64,000 nt of DNA from Candidatus Gastranaerophilales bacterium. GTDB lineage: Bacteria; Cyanobacteriota; Vampirovibrionia; Gastranaerophilales; Gastranaerophilaceae. Shown one piece after another: positions 8,680 through 16,734 of this stretch. A program made the translations under genes and the position numbers. Position 1 is the first letter of the stretch, and the number at the start of each line of letters is the position of its first letter. The stretch covers positions 17,907 through 81,906 of the forward strand of contig JAFQOV010000009.1 in NCBI GenBank assembly GCA_017402995.1. The letters are read 5' to 3'. The notes below the pieces were generated by a model, which saw only the letters and a list, made by a program, of their open reading frames with translations, was not told the DNA's origin and did no database searches.

Positions 8680-9714
8680 ATGGATAATTTAGCAATAAAA
8701 GAAGAAAATAAGTTAATTGAACAAAAAAACGACAAAAATTTCACCTTAATTGAAGTCGATTCTAAAAAATATGCTCTTAAAACAAAAGCCGTTCAAGAAA
8801 TCGTAAAAATCATTGAATTTGATTATCCGCTTGAAATGCCAACGTGCGTTTTAGGGCTGATTAAACACGAAGAAAAACCAATCAGCGTCATTGATTTAAG
8901 AGAACTTTTCAAAAAAGAAAGAATTGTCTACGACACAAATGCAAAAATTATTGTTGCAAAAACTCAAAACGCAACTTTAGCATTTTTGTGCGACAAAGTC
9001 ATAGATATTAAAAAGCTAAACGCTACAAATATTCATAATCTTCCTTTTCAAAAAGAAAACGATTTTTATGATGGAATTTTTATTGAAAACGAAGAAAATA
9101 TCTATATTTTAAACGTTGAAAATATCCAAAAATATCTTGAAAATTATAAAGGTGAAATTCAAGATGAAAAAACTGCAAAAAATTTCATTAAAACTGACGA
9201 ACAAACAACGCTAATTTTAAAAGAGCGAAAAACCCTTTTATACCAATACAACAACGATTTAGCGCAAATTGATACACCGCTTTATGACAGAGGGGTTTCT
9301 TTTTCAATTAATGATGTAAAATATTACATTAATCTTGCAAGCATAAAAGAATTTCACAGATTAAACGACCAAAAATTTATCAAAGTGCCAAATTGTCCTG
9401 AATATATCATGGGATTAATTAACATAAAAGGTGATTACATCTGTATTTTAGACATTCGTTCCTTGTATGGCGCTACAAAAACGCAAATCAAAGAAAAATC
9501 AACTTTAATTATTTTAAACTCTGAAGAGTTTAAAATTGGAATTTTAGCAGACGAAATTTGCGAAAATATGAATATAGATTTTGAAGAAATCATTCAAAAC
9601 AAAATCCAAAAACAAGAAGATGATAAAATGTTGGAATTTGTGAAAAATGATGAAATTTATCAAATCATTGACACTGAAAAGTTGCTAAACGACAAGCGTT
9701 TGACCATTTGCTAG
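8680..9714 (+). CDS. Tandem CheW-domain scaffold protein
   Basis: A 344-residue protein with two CheW domains, about residues 20-150 and 200-340. Each shows the CheW pattern of a strand pair followed by a PxxxxGLxxxxxxxxxVxDLR region: PTCVLGLIKHEEKPISVIDL in the first and PEYIMGLINIKGDYICILDI in the second. CheW proteins link receptors to CheA in signalling arrays; a double-domain version may bridge two array positions. The gene starts 4 bp after the receiver protein and is clearly in the same operon. It converges with the Maf gene, whose stop lies 2 bp away. Confidence 0.9.
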   Translation: MDNLAIKEENKLIEQKNDKNFTLIEVDSKKYALKTKAVQEIVKIIEFDYPLEMPTCVLGLIKHEEKPISVIDLRELFKKERIVYDTNAKIIVAKTQNATLAFLCDKVIDIKKLNATNIHNLPFQKENDFYDGIFIENEENIYILNVENIQKYLENYKGEIQDEKTAKNFIKTDEQTTLILKERKTLLYQYNNDLAQIDTPLYDRGVSFSINDVKYYINLASIKEFHRLNDQKFIKVPNCPEYIMGLINIKGDYICILDIRSLYGATKTQIKEKSTLIILNSEEFKIGILADEICENMNIDFEEIIQNKIQKQEDDKMLEFVKNDEIYQIIDTEKLLNDKRLTIC

Positions 9715-9715
9715 T

Positions 9716-11590
9716 TTATATTGGATAAAATGTTAAAGCACGATTTGTGCGGAAATTTAGCTTTTCCAATTTTTCTTTTGCACTTTTAATATCGCTATAA
9801 TCTGCACTCAAAACAAAAGGTGCCAATGGCGCAATATACGCCATTAAAAAGGTTTTTAAATCTTCTTCTTTTTTAAATTCTTCAAGCGCAATTAAACATT
9901 GGACATGTTTTAAAAGAAGCTTATTTGCGTTATGGGTAAAGATTTTTTTGGTATTCAATTCGTTGTATAGTGCCTTATTCACGTTTTGCAAATTCAAAAT
10001 TGCCTCTTTTAATTTTTTCAAATTTTGCTCAGTTTTTAAATATTTTAATTCAAATTTTTCTTTATCATAATCGTTTTGAACACTTTCAAAATTAATCTTT
10101 TCAATATCCCCAAGCCCTGATATAGCTTCATTCAAAGGCATGTTAACAAAGCCATTAATTTGTGCACCGCCACAGGAAGAATTAATTAATTCAATGTCTG
10201 GATATTTTTCTTTTGTCTCAATAGCCATTTTTGAAAAAACATCAATAAAAAACGCATAGCCATATTGGGTCGGCAAGGGTTTGTTCTCTTGAGACATAAC
10301 AGTGTGAATATTATCGTTCAAATTTTTAATATGTTCATTTGCCCATAAAAGTGCTTGTTCGTCAGTAATTCTATCAATTTTTATTTTTTTAACAAATTTT
10401 TCAAAATCCTTTGCTACAATTTTATATTTGTTTTCAACTTCATCAAAAACACACTCTAATTCTTCAAATTGCGCACCTTTAGTATAGCACTTTCCGTCAC
10501 TATAAGCTAAATCTTGCCCAAGCATAATGATTTTTTTAAAACCCATTAAAAGCGCACTGTAAAAAGCCGTGCTTGAAACACTGCCGTACGTTTTTAAATC
10601 TTCTTTTATATCAAAACAATCTCTAAACCAAGGGTTAATGAAGTTATCTTGTGAGATATAGTTAAAAGTTTTTCTTGTTTTTAAATTCATCACCTTTGGT
10701 TCTATAAAAGGTTCTGCAACAAGGCAAGAACTAGATAAATCAATGTTTTCAAACTGTTTATAGTTATCTGCTGTTTCAATATCAAAAACAAAATCTGGAG
10801 TGATATTTTTTTCGCTTAATAATTTTAAAGTTGGATTTAGCGCAAAAATCACAAATTTATTTTGATTTTTGGCGACACTTTCAATATTTTTTTCTAATGA
10901 CGGTCCTGCGCAAAGTATCAGCGCTGTTTTTCCTTCATAAACATTTTTAAGCTTTGTGATATCAGGGTTTTTTAAAATTTGGTCGATATTTTTAAACGCG
11001 TTTGAAAAAGCATAATATGACTTTTTAAATAAAGTGTTTTTGTTTGCAACCTTTTCCCCTTGTGCCATTTGAGCACTTTCAAAAGTTTTTTTAATGTCAT
11101 CAAAAAATAATTTTTTATATGAATTTAAAAATGAAATTGAAAGGTCTGTATTATCTGTGGCTAAATTTTTCACATGTTCGCACAATTTCGCTTTGTTTTG
11201 GCACAAAATTACATTTTTTTGAAATAAAGCATCAATTTGCGCAATAGATAAAACATAATGAATTAATTCAATATTTGGTTCATAAATAATTATTGGAAAA
11301 TTTTTAATTTTTTGCGCAATAATATCTGGCAAATAGCCCAAACCAAGCCCATAGACAATAGTTAGCGCGTTATCTGTTTGAATTTTTTGGGCAATATTGT
11401 TTGCTTCAAGGGTCGGATTGGTTGAGTCATGGAGCAATTCGTTTTGGAAAAAAAGATTATACTCCCCATTTTCTGATTGAACTAATTGAAGATTTGATTT
11501 TTCGTTTTCGAACCTTAAAAGTTTATTAGCAAGCTCTCCATCATAAGCATCTATATGGGCTATATTTTTCTGTAATACTTTATTTTCCAT
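9716..11590 (-). CDS. Maf-family flagellin glycosylation protein (MptE-like/DUF115)
   Basis: About 624 residues when started at the ATG at 11590; an in-frame TTG two codons upstream is less likely. The N-terminal part (about 20-180) fits the Maf N-terminal domain. The centre has the MptE-like/DUF115 signature TALILCAGPSLEKNIESV, followed by PDFVFDIETADNY and KKIIMLGQDLAYSDGKCY. Maf proteins attach nonulosonic acids such as pseudaminic or legionaminic acid to flagellin in several flagellated bacteria. Flagellin is encoded 46 kb away in this window and is the likely substrate (inference). A TGCTACCAT extended -10 box ends 8 bases before this ATG, which would give an almost leaderless mRNA. The gene is divergent from the exported protein at 11621. 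Confidence 0.85.
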   Translation of the reverse strand: MENKVLQKNIAHIDAYDGELANKLLRFENEKSNLQLVQSENGEYNLFFQNELLHDSTNPTLEANNIAQKIQTDNALTIVYGLGLGYLPDIIAQKIKNFPIIIYEPNIELIHYVLSIAQIDALFQKNVILCQNKAKLCEHVKNLATDNTDLSISFLNSYKKLFFDDIKKTFESAQMAQGEKVANKNTLFKKSYYAFSNAFKNIDQILKNPDITKLKNVYEGKTALILCAGPSLEKNIESVAKNQNKFVIFALNPTLKLLSEKNITPDFVFDIETADNYKQFENIDLSSSCLVAEPFIEPKVMNLKTRKTFNYISQDNFINPWFRDCFDIKEDLKTYGSVSSTAFYSALLMGFKKIIMLGQDLAYSDGKCYTKGAQFEELECVFDEVENKYKIVAKDFEKFVKKIKIDRITDEQALLWANEHIKNLNDNIHTVMSQENKPLPTQYGYAFFIDVFSKMAIETKEKYPDIELINSSCGGAQINGFVNMPLNEAISGLGDIEKINFESVQNDYDKEKFELKYLKTEQNLKKLKEAILNLQNVNKALYNELNTKKIFTHNANKLLLKHVQCLIALEEFKKEEDLKTFLMAYIAPLAPFVLSADYSDIKSAKEKLEKLNFRTNRALTFYPI

Positions 11591-11597
11591 AGTCAAT

Positions 11598-11607
11598 ATG
11601 GTAGCAT
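11598..11607. promoter_or_regulatory. Overlapping divergent extended -10 boxes
   Basis: The ten bases ATGGTAGCAT read as TG-G-TAGCAT on the plus strand and as TG-C-TACCAT on the minus strand. One short sequence could serve as -10 element for both the exported protein (ATG at 11621) and the Maf gene (ATG at 11590). Only 30 bp separate the two start codons. This is inferred from spacing and motif only. Confidence 0.35.
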
Positions 11608-11620
11608 TAATTAAGACATT

Positions 11621-12223
11621 ATGGCAAATTATACAAAAAAAATCGGTTCATTCTTTCTTGTTTTACTTACTTTTTTAAGTATCAATTTTTCATTTGCAAA
11701 CGAAAATATACCAAAAACTGACTTAGATGATTACGAAAAAATATACGAAAATCTTGAAGAGGCAGATTTTGAATATATCTTTGGGATTGACCCAAACCAA
11801 GCCGACGACTATACAAAATATATGTATTCACCATATCCTTTGTTTAGAAGCGGAATCAACATAATCTATAAATCAAAAGTAATTCCTCCAGGATATTATC
11901 TTTTAACTCCTCGCGAAAAAAATGGCAAAACATATATTTTATTCAAAGAAAATGGCAGAGTTGTTTATACAATTCCTGTTTATAATGAAGATATTGTTGT
12001 TGAAGAATTTTACGAAGAAAAATTCCCCCACCCGAAACCAAATGCCTATGAAAAAATCAAAAAGAAAACAATGGATTTCATTGGCACAAAATGGGGACAC
12101 AGAAACCAAAGAACACCTATCCCAAAAGCATATATCGAATTTAACGACAAGGGCGAATATTGGGATATGATTTTATATTACGGATTAAAAAAATATTATC
12201 TGCTTTTCAAGAAGGATATGTAA
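11621..12223 (+). CDS. Exported protein of unknown function
   Basis: A 200-residue protein with a clear signal peptide: a basic start, hydrophobic core FFLVLLTFLSINFSF, then a likely cut after SFA-NEN around residue 27. The mature part is acidic at first, then rich in aromatic and Lys residues, with SKVIPPGYYLLTPREK and a C-terminal DMILYYGLKKYYLLFKKDM. No family is recognised. The stop codon is followed immediately by the ATG of another exported protein, so the two are cotranscribed and precede lspA. It shares an overlapping divergent promoter with the Maf gene. Confidence 0.75.
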   Translation: MANYTKKIGSFFLVLLTFLSINFSFANENIPKTDLDDYEKIYENLEEADFEYIFGIDPNQADDYTKYMYSPYPLFRSGINIIYKSKVIPPGYYLLTPREKNGKTYILFKENGRVVYTIPVYNEDIVVEEFYEEKFPHPKPNAYEKIKKKTMDFIGTKWGHRNQRTPIPKAYIEFNDKGEYWDMILYYGLKKYYLLFKKDM

Positions 12224-13102
12224 ATGAAAAAAATATTATCATTTTTTGTTATAAGTCTTTTGGCAAGCAATGTTGCTTGTTTTGGGTGTAATTTATCAAA
12301 TATTTTTACAACAGACAAAAACAAAAAAGAGGTCTATTCAACTGTTAAAAAGCACACAAAAGCAATGCAAGATTATGACCTTGAAAAGCTAAAAAGCTTT
12401 TACCACAAAGACTATATCAGCACTGACGGTTTTGATATTTCAAGTTTAATTGAAATGTTGAACAAAACACATTCTTCTTATAAAAACATGAAATATAAAA
12501 CAAAAATTAATAACATAATGGCATATGACAATTGGGCTTTGGTTCAAATGTCAGATGAAACAAAAGCGATAGTTTATCCTGATGAAAAAGAAAAGCTCAA
12601 GGACAAAACAGGGCTTTTAAAAGGCTCAAGCTCTTGGAATTTATATTTAAAAAAAGAAAACGGGGTTTGGAAAATCATCAGCGAAGATATTTTAATGGAA
12701 GAAACGTCATTGAAATATGGAATTGCCAAAAAAATAGACATGGATTTAATTACCCCTGTTTTTGTTAAAAGTGGCGAAGAATATGATATTTCTTTAAAAA
12801 TGAACACCCCAGAAGATATCATTGCCCTTGCGTCAATTACAAAAGAAGAGGTTGCTTATCCGCCCAAAGATTACGACGATAAATTTCGAAAAATACCAGA
12901 AAATGGCGATTTAGAGCGCCTTGTTAGAGCAAATAATAAAAATATTAATGAGTATGGCGTGGCTTCAATTGGTTTTACAAAAGTCAGCATAAACGAAGAA
13001 GAAACCAAAGCAAAGATTGAAATTCTCGGTATGGCATATTTAATGAAAAGAATAAACATGGAAAAAAATATGTTTCGTCTTTTGACAGAGGGAGAAATTT
13101 AA
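12224..13102 (+). CDS. Exported protein with NTF2/SnoaL-like domain
   Basis: A 292-residue protein starting directly after the preceding stop codon, with AAGGA inside the end of the upstream gene as ribosome-binding site. The N-terminus is a signal sequence ending near LLASNVACFGCN. It could be a lipoprotein signal, although the sequence before the Cys is not a standard lipobox. Residues 35-165 resemble an NTF2-like fold (VKKHTKAMQDYDLEKLKSFY..., KKENGVWKIISEDILME), commonly used for small-ligand binding or as a structural domain. The C-terminal third has no recognised family. The stop overlaps the lspA start in a TAATG junction. Its role is unknown. Confidence 0.7.
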   Translation: MKKILSFFVISLLASNVACFGCNLSNIFTTDKNKKEVYSTVKKHTKAMQDYDLEKLKSFYHKDYISTDGFDISSLIEMLNKTHSSYKNMKYKTKINNIMAYDNWALVQMSDETKAIVYPDEKEKLKDKTGLLKGSSSWNLYLKKENGVWKIISEDILMEETSLKYGIAKKIDMDLITPVFVKSGEEYDISLKMNTPEDIIALASITKEEVAYPPKDYDDKFRKIPENGDLERLVRANNKNINEYGVASIGFTKVSINEEETKAKIEILGMAYLMKRINMEKNMFRLLTEGEI

Positions 13103-13578
13103 TGTTGAAAGATAAAAAAGCGTTCATTTTCTTCTTTTTGATGACGGTTATTTTTCTTGATTTTGCAAGACAATTGAAAAAAATCAGCTTCAATTCAATC
13201 ATTGAAAACATTAATAATCCAGTTTTTCAAATTGTACATGTAAACAATTCGGGCGGTGCCTTTGGAATTTTTGAAAATAGCGCTTTAATCCTTGCAATAT
13301 TGGGACTTGTCGCCGTTTCATATATCACAGGATACGTTTTTAAACACGTTTGCTTTAGCGACAAACTAGTTTTATTGTCTTCCACTCTTTTTTGCGCAGG
13401 AACGCTTGGAAACGTCATTGAAAGGTTAAAATATGGCTATGTCATTGACTACATTAAGCTAAATTTTGTCGATTTTCCCGTTTTTAATAGTTACGACATA
13501 ATGATTTGCGTTGGTATTATAATATATTTTGTTTATATTGTTTTAAGTTACAAAAAAGGCGAATATGATAGTAATTGA
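13102..13578 (+). CDS. lspA: Lipoprotein signal peptidase (signal peptidase II)
   Basis: A 158-residue inner-membrane aspartyl peptidase with four hydrophobic segments. The family motifs are visible: NNSGGAFGIF, then AGTLGNVIERLKYGYVIDYI and FPVFNSYDIMICVG. The two catalytic aspartates correspond to the Asp in VIDYI and the Asp in NSYDI. The usual GNxIDR is GNVIER here, a conservative change at a residue that is not catalytic. The enzyme removes signal peptides from diacylglyceryl-modified prolipoproteins. The start codon overlaps the upstream stop (TAATG), and the 3' end overlaps the pseudouridine synthase gene by 14 bp, so it lies within an operon. Confidence 0.93.
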   Translation: MLKDKKAFIFFFLMTVIFLDFARQLKKISFNSIIENINNPVFQIVHVNNSGGAFGIFENSALILAILGLVAVSYITGYVFKHVCFSDKLVLLSSTLFCAGTLGNVIERLKYGYVIDYIKLNFVDFPVFNSYDIMICVGIIIYFVYIVLSYKKGEYDSN

Positions 13579-14530
13579 TAACGAAAACAATATCAAAAAA
13601 AGGTTAGACGTTTTTTTGGTTGAATATTTTGAAAAATATCAAAGAAGCAAAATTTCTTCTTTAATTGAAGAGGGCTATGTTTTTGTAAACGAGAAAATTC
13701 AAAAACCGTCATATAAAACAAAATTAAACGACAAAATCACCTTTAAAGAAGACTTTGAAGCTTTTTTAAACCCGTCAGATGAGCTTATCCCGCTTGATTT
13801 TAAGCTTGATATTATCTATGAAGATGATGATTTAATTGTTTTAAACAAGCCAAAAGATATTTTGTGTCACCCAACAAAACATGAACGCCAAAAAACGCTC
13901 GTAAACGCACTTTTGGCCTATTGCCCTGATACATTATCATCTATTGGCGGATTAGAGCGCCAAGGAATTGTCCATAGATTAGATAAAAATACTTCTGGAC
14001 TGATGTTGATAGCAAAAAATGACTCAACACACGTCAATCTATCCAAACAAATTGGCGAAAAAACAGCAATTAGAAGATATTTGGCAATTGCCTTGGGTGA
14101 ATTTAAAGAAAAAAAAGGAATAATAGATAAACCACTTGTACATTATTTAAAAGACAATGTCAAAATGATGATAGCACCATGCGGGGAAGGGCTTGAGGCG
14201 ATAACGCATTTTGAAGTTAAAGAAGAATTTAAAGGCGCAAGCTTGGTTGAATTAGAACTTAAAACAGGAAGAACTCACCAAATAAGAGCGCACCTATCCT
14301 CTATTAATCACCCAATTTTTGGCGACAGCCTCTATGGTGCAGGTGGTTTAATGAGAAACGAATTTTATAATTTAAAAACCCAAGAACAACTCTTGCAGTC
14401 CTATTTTCTTTCTTTCAATCACCCAAAAACAAATGAAAGAATGGAATTTTGCTTAAAAGAAGAAGCTTTCAGCAAAGATTTTATTAAAGTATTAAATTTT
14501 TTAAGGAGTAAAAATGCAACTGACAATTAA
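13565..14530 (+). CDS. rluD: RluD-type 23S rRNA pseudouridine synthase
   Basis: A 321-residue RluA/RluD-family enzyme. An N-terminal S4 RNA-binding domain (about residues 8-70) is followed by the catalytic domain. The active-site loop GIVHRLDKNTSGLMLIAKND holds the catalytic Asp of HRLDK. KTGRTHQIRAHLSSINHPIFG is the conserved C-terminal substrate-binding motif. Family members isomerise uridines in helix 69 or elsewhere of 23S rRNA; the gene symbol is by similarity, since RluC- and RluD-type enzymes are hard to separate by eye. The start lies inside lspA with AAGGCG as ribosome-binding site. It overlaps the next small gene by 17 bp. Confidence 0.9.
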   Translation: MIVIDNENNIKKRLDVFLVEYFEKYQRSKISSLIEEGYVFVNEKIQKPSYKTKLNDKITFKEDFEAFLNPSDELIPLDFKLDIIYEDDDLIVLNKPKDILCHPTKHERQKTLVNALLAYCPDTLSSIGGLERQGIVHRLDKNTSGLMLIAKNDSTHVNLSKQIGEKTAIRRYLAIALGEFKEKKGIIDKPLVHYLKDNVKMMIAPCGEGLEAITHFEVKEEFKGASLVELELKTGRTHQIRAHLSSINHPIFGDSLYGAGGLMRNEFYNLKTQEQLLQSYFLSFNHPKTNERMEFCLKEEAFSKDFIKVLNFLRSKNATDN

Positions 14531-14744
14531 TTTAGTAGATTTTTATTATTTTCTTGCAGGTATTTTGTTTGCAAGTGTGATTTTTTTGATTTATGCAAAT
14601 AAAATTAAAAAAGAATTGAAAAGTTTAAAAAGACAATACGAAAAAAAAGCTATCGGCGCAGATGATTCGTCTTTGAGAGTTAAGACGTTGGAAAATAAAA
14701 TCAAAACGCTTGAAACTGCACTTAAAAAACAATCTGAACAGTAA
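14514..14744 (+). CDS. Small membrane-anchored coiled-coil protein
   Basis: A 76-residue protein with one transmembrane segment (about residues 8-28, FYYFLAGILFASVIFLIYA) and a charged helical tail (KIKKELKSLKRQYEKK... ETALKKQ) likely to form a coiled coil. It resembles the general layout of LapA- or SMC-like small anchors but no family is assigned. An AAGGAG ribosome-binding site lies inside the end of the pseudouridine synthase gene, and the overlap shows it is the last gene of the operon. Confidence 0.7.
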   Translation: MQLTINLVDFYYFLAGILFASVIFLIYANKIKKELKSLKRQYEKKAIGADDSSLRVKTLENKIKTLETALKKQSEQ

Positions 14745-14777
14745 AAATTTATACCTACAAAAAAATAATTAAATGAT

Positions 14778-15002
14778 TTATTCATAAATAATTTCTTTTG
14801 GGTGAAATTTTGTGTTTTTTATTTTGCAATAATTTCCTTTATCATGCCAAATCCAGTTATTTTTAAGACAAGTATTTTTGTCTATTTTAATTTCTTTATC
14901 ATCAACTATAATTATTCTTCCAATCTTGCAGTCCCCATCTTCTAAACAATAGTCACTTTTGGGCAAAATTGGCGATAATATAATCACAAATAATGCAAAC
15001 AA
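14778..15002 (-). CDS. Small Cys-containing exported-type protein; start unclear
   Basis: At least 74 residues. The only start in the open frame near the 5' end is TTG at 15002. The frame stays open upstream to about 15033 and adds more hydrophobic residues (IIFVGLFAFFVLFALFV), which together look like a signal peptide or membrane anchor, but there is no ATG in that stretch. The mature part has four Cys and the pattern WIWHDKGNYCKIK. No family is recognised. Either an unusual start codon is used, or a frameshift has separated the gene from an ATG at 15039 in another frame. Confidence that it is expressed is moderate. Confidence 0.4.
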   Translation of the reverse strand: MFALFVIILSPILPKSDYCLEDGDCKIGRIIIVDDKEIKIDKNTCLKNNWIWHDKGNYCKIKNTKFHPKEIIYE

Positions 15003-15107
15003 AACAAAAAAGGCAAACAGTCCAACAAATATTATTCATAATGCATATATTATTGACTTAAGTACAATGAATATCTGTTTTATAAATTTTTTCATAATTT
15101 AATTATA

Positions 15108-15116
15108 TGCTAAAAT
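15108..15116 (+). promoter_or_regulatory. Extended -10 box (TGCTAAAAT), leaderless spacing
   Basis: TG-C-TAAAAT, with the hexamer at 15111-15116, lies 7 bp before the ATG at 15123. The predicted transcription start falls on the start codon itself, and no Shine-Dalgarno sequence is present. Confidence 0.6.
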
Positions 15117-15122
15117 CAACAT

Positions 15123-15467
15123 ATGAATTTTTATAATAAAATATATCATTATTTTTTATATTTTGCTTCATGTGTTCTTGCTTTTATTCCACTTGCAATT
15201 TTTCTTTTTATAATTGCTCTTGCAACAATTTTTAAATTTAAAAATTTTTCAACCTTTTTTACTTTATTTGCTAATAAAATCATTGATTTTTTAATTTATA
15301 TAATTCCAATTTTATTACCAATACTAATCATTTGCTTAATTATTCAATGTTTTTTCAAAAGCAAAAATAAAAAATTTTTCGAATGGAATTTGCTTTTAGT
15401 TTTGATTTACGGGTTAATTTTCGTTTTGGCTTTTTTTATTAATTTTATAGCTGAAAATATTGTTTAA
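15123..15467 (+). CDS. Small three-segment membrane protein
   Basis: A 114-residue, Phe/Ile-rich protein with three to four hydrophobic segments (about residues 10-37, 52-78 and 88-111) separated by short Lys/Asn-rich turns. No known family is recognised. It is followed by a second protein of the same size and layout, with its own matching promoter, suggesting a diverged tandem duplication. The start codon is fixed by the upstream -10 box. Function unknown; a link to the convergent phage-like unit at 15.8-17.3 kb is possible but unproven. Confidence 0.6.
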   Translation: MNFYNKIYHYFLYFASCVLAFIPLAIFLFIIALATIFKFKNFSTFFTLFANKIIDFLIYIIPILLPILIICLIIQCFFKSKNKKFFEWNLLLVLIYGLIFVLAFFINFIAENIV

Positions 15468-15468
15468 G

Positions 15469-15477
15469 TGCTAAAAT
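15469..15477 (+). promoter_or_regulatory. Second extended -10 box (TGCTAAAAT), leaderless spacing
   Basis: The same nine bases as at 15108-15116, with the hexamer at 15472-15477, directly follow the stop of the first small membrane protein. The hexamer ends 8 bp before the ATG at 15485, so this gene also appears to start without a leader. Confidence 0.6.
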
Positions 15478-15484
15478 TAAATTT

Positions 15485-15826
15485 ATGAACAAAATTGATA
15501 AACTTCTTGCAATAACACTAATCATATTACCAATTATTATAGCTATCCCTATATTAGCCTTTTTGTTTACATATAAAATTGCAATGACAAACCCACCAAA
15601 CAATGTTGGACATTTTGTATATTTTTTATTTAAACTTAATTGCGTTTTGCTTCCCTTGTGCAGTTTGATTTTGTTTTATACTTTTTGTAAAAAAATAATA
15701 ATCAAAAATAAAACATTTAACAGCTGGTTAATAATTGTTTTAAATTTAATCTTTATGATAGCATGTTTCATTATTTCCTATGTGTGGATTGCAGAAGTTT
15801 TAATATCAAACGGAATAAATAGTTAA
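15485..15826 (+). CDS. Small three-segment membrane protein, second copy type
   Basis: A 113-residue hydrophobic protein with segments at about 8-30, 44-66 and 78-103. Its size and layout match the preceding gene, although identity is low. It contains TNPPNNVGHFVYFLFKLNC between the first two segments. No family is recognised. Its stop codon overlaps the stop of the convergent MuF-like/DUF6973-like gene (15823-15826), so transcripts would collide or overlap there. Small multi-segment membrane proteins of this type sometimes act as immunity proteins; here the orientation is opposite to the usual toxin-immunity order. Confidence 0.6.
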   Translation: MNKIDKLLAITLIILPIIIAIPILAFLFTYKIAMTNPPNNVGHFVYFLFKLNCVLLPLCSLILFYTFCKKIIIKNKTFNSWLIIVLNLIFMIACFIISYVWIAEVLISNGINS

Positions 15827-16734
15827 TATTTGTTTCTATGAGATTTAGGAATTAAATCTTTCATCAATTCTCTGCAATCACAAGTTGGATTTTCTTTGCC
15901 TCTTAATCTTCCTAATCTATTTGCAACTTGGTCTCTTTCAGAATCCGCCTTGGCTTCTTCTATAGTTACGCCATGGGATTTTGCATATACATCTTCCCAT
16001 TGGTCGTAATATTCTTTAAAATCACTAAGCATAGTTGCAGCTGCTTCGCCAAATTCACCTAATTGAGCACCTTTGCAATTTGCAACAGAATGTCTATATT
16101 TATCCATTCCTGCTCTTTTTAAAACATAGGCCTCATGCAGTAAAATGACATATTGGGATATAAAATACAAAACAACTTTTTCTTGCGTCTTGTTAAATTC
16201 AATTAATGTAACTGCAGATTTTATTAGCGTTGACAATTCGTCTATTTTTTTGTTAATTTCATCCCAGATTTCACTTAAGCCATTACTGCAAAAAGCTAAA
16301 TGATCCTTGATTTCATTTTCTACTTCTTGAAGCATATTTTTATAACTTTGTATTATCTCTTCAAAATGTTTTTGTGAGTCTAATAATTTAAACTCTAGTT
16401 TACTATAATCAGCTGCCAAACTTTGCGCATCACCCTTACCTTTTTCTAATTCAAATATCAAATTATCAAGATATTGTTCATTGCAATCACAAAGCTCATC
16501 ATCTTCCCAAGATTCACTAGAATTTGAATAATCTATTTCACCTTCGCCATTACCATTATTTCCCTCGCTCACTTCAACCCAACATCTGCAATTTGGGTGA
16601 GGTTTATTTGGAATTTCATTTGGGTCAGTAAACTTTTGCCCGTTTAACATTTGACATTTTTCACAAGCCCCGTCTTCACTTCTCCAAATATAGTCAATAT
16701 AGCTAATTCCACCCTTTAAAACAAATTCTGACAT
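15823..16734 (-). CDS. Phage MuF-like N-terminus joined to DUF6973-like C-terminus
   Basis: A 303-residue protein in three parts. Residues 10-55 contain WRSEDGACEKCQMLNGQKF and KPHPNCRCWVEV, the Cys/His pattern seen in the MuF-type phage minor head domain. The middle (about 80-205) is a predicted coiled coil. The C-terminal 90 residues contain DKYRHSVANCKGAQLGEFGE, SDFKEYYDQWE and DSERDQVANRLGRLRG. This is similar in pattern to the DUF6973 domain (a DxxRHAxxN start and a DxxNNxxGR end) found at the ends of polymorphic toxins. A GGAGG ribosome-binding site lies inside the previous gene's end, and it is cotranscribed with the gene at 16735. A phage-derived or toxin-like role is inferred, not shown. 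Confidence 0.6.
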   Translation of the reverse strand: MSEFVLKGGISYIDYIWRSEDGACEKCQMLNGQKFTDPNEIPNKPHPNCRCWVEVSEGNNGNGEGEIDYSNSSESWEDDELCDCNEQYLDNLIFELEKGKGDAQSLAADYSKLEFKLLDSQKHFEEIIQSYKNMLQEVENEIKDHLAFCSNGLSEIWDEINKKIDELSTLIKSAVTLIEFNKTQEKVVLYFISQYVILLHEAYVLKRAGMDKYRHSVANCKGAQLGEFGEAAATMLSDFKEYYDQWEDVYAKSHGVTIEEAKADSERDQVANRLGRLRGKENPTCDCRELMKDLIPKSHRNKY

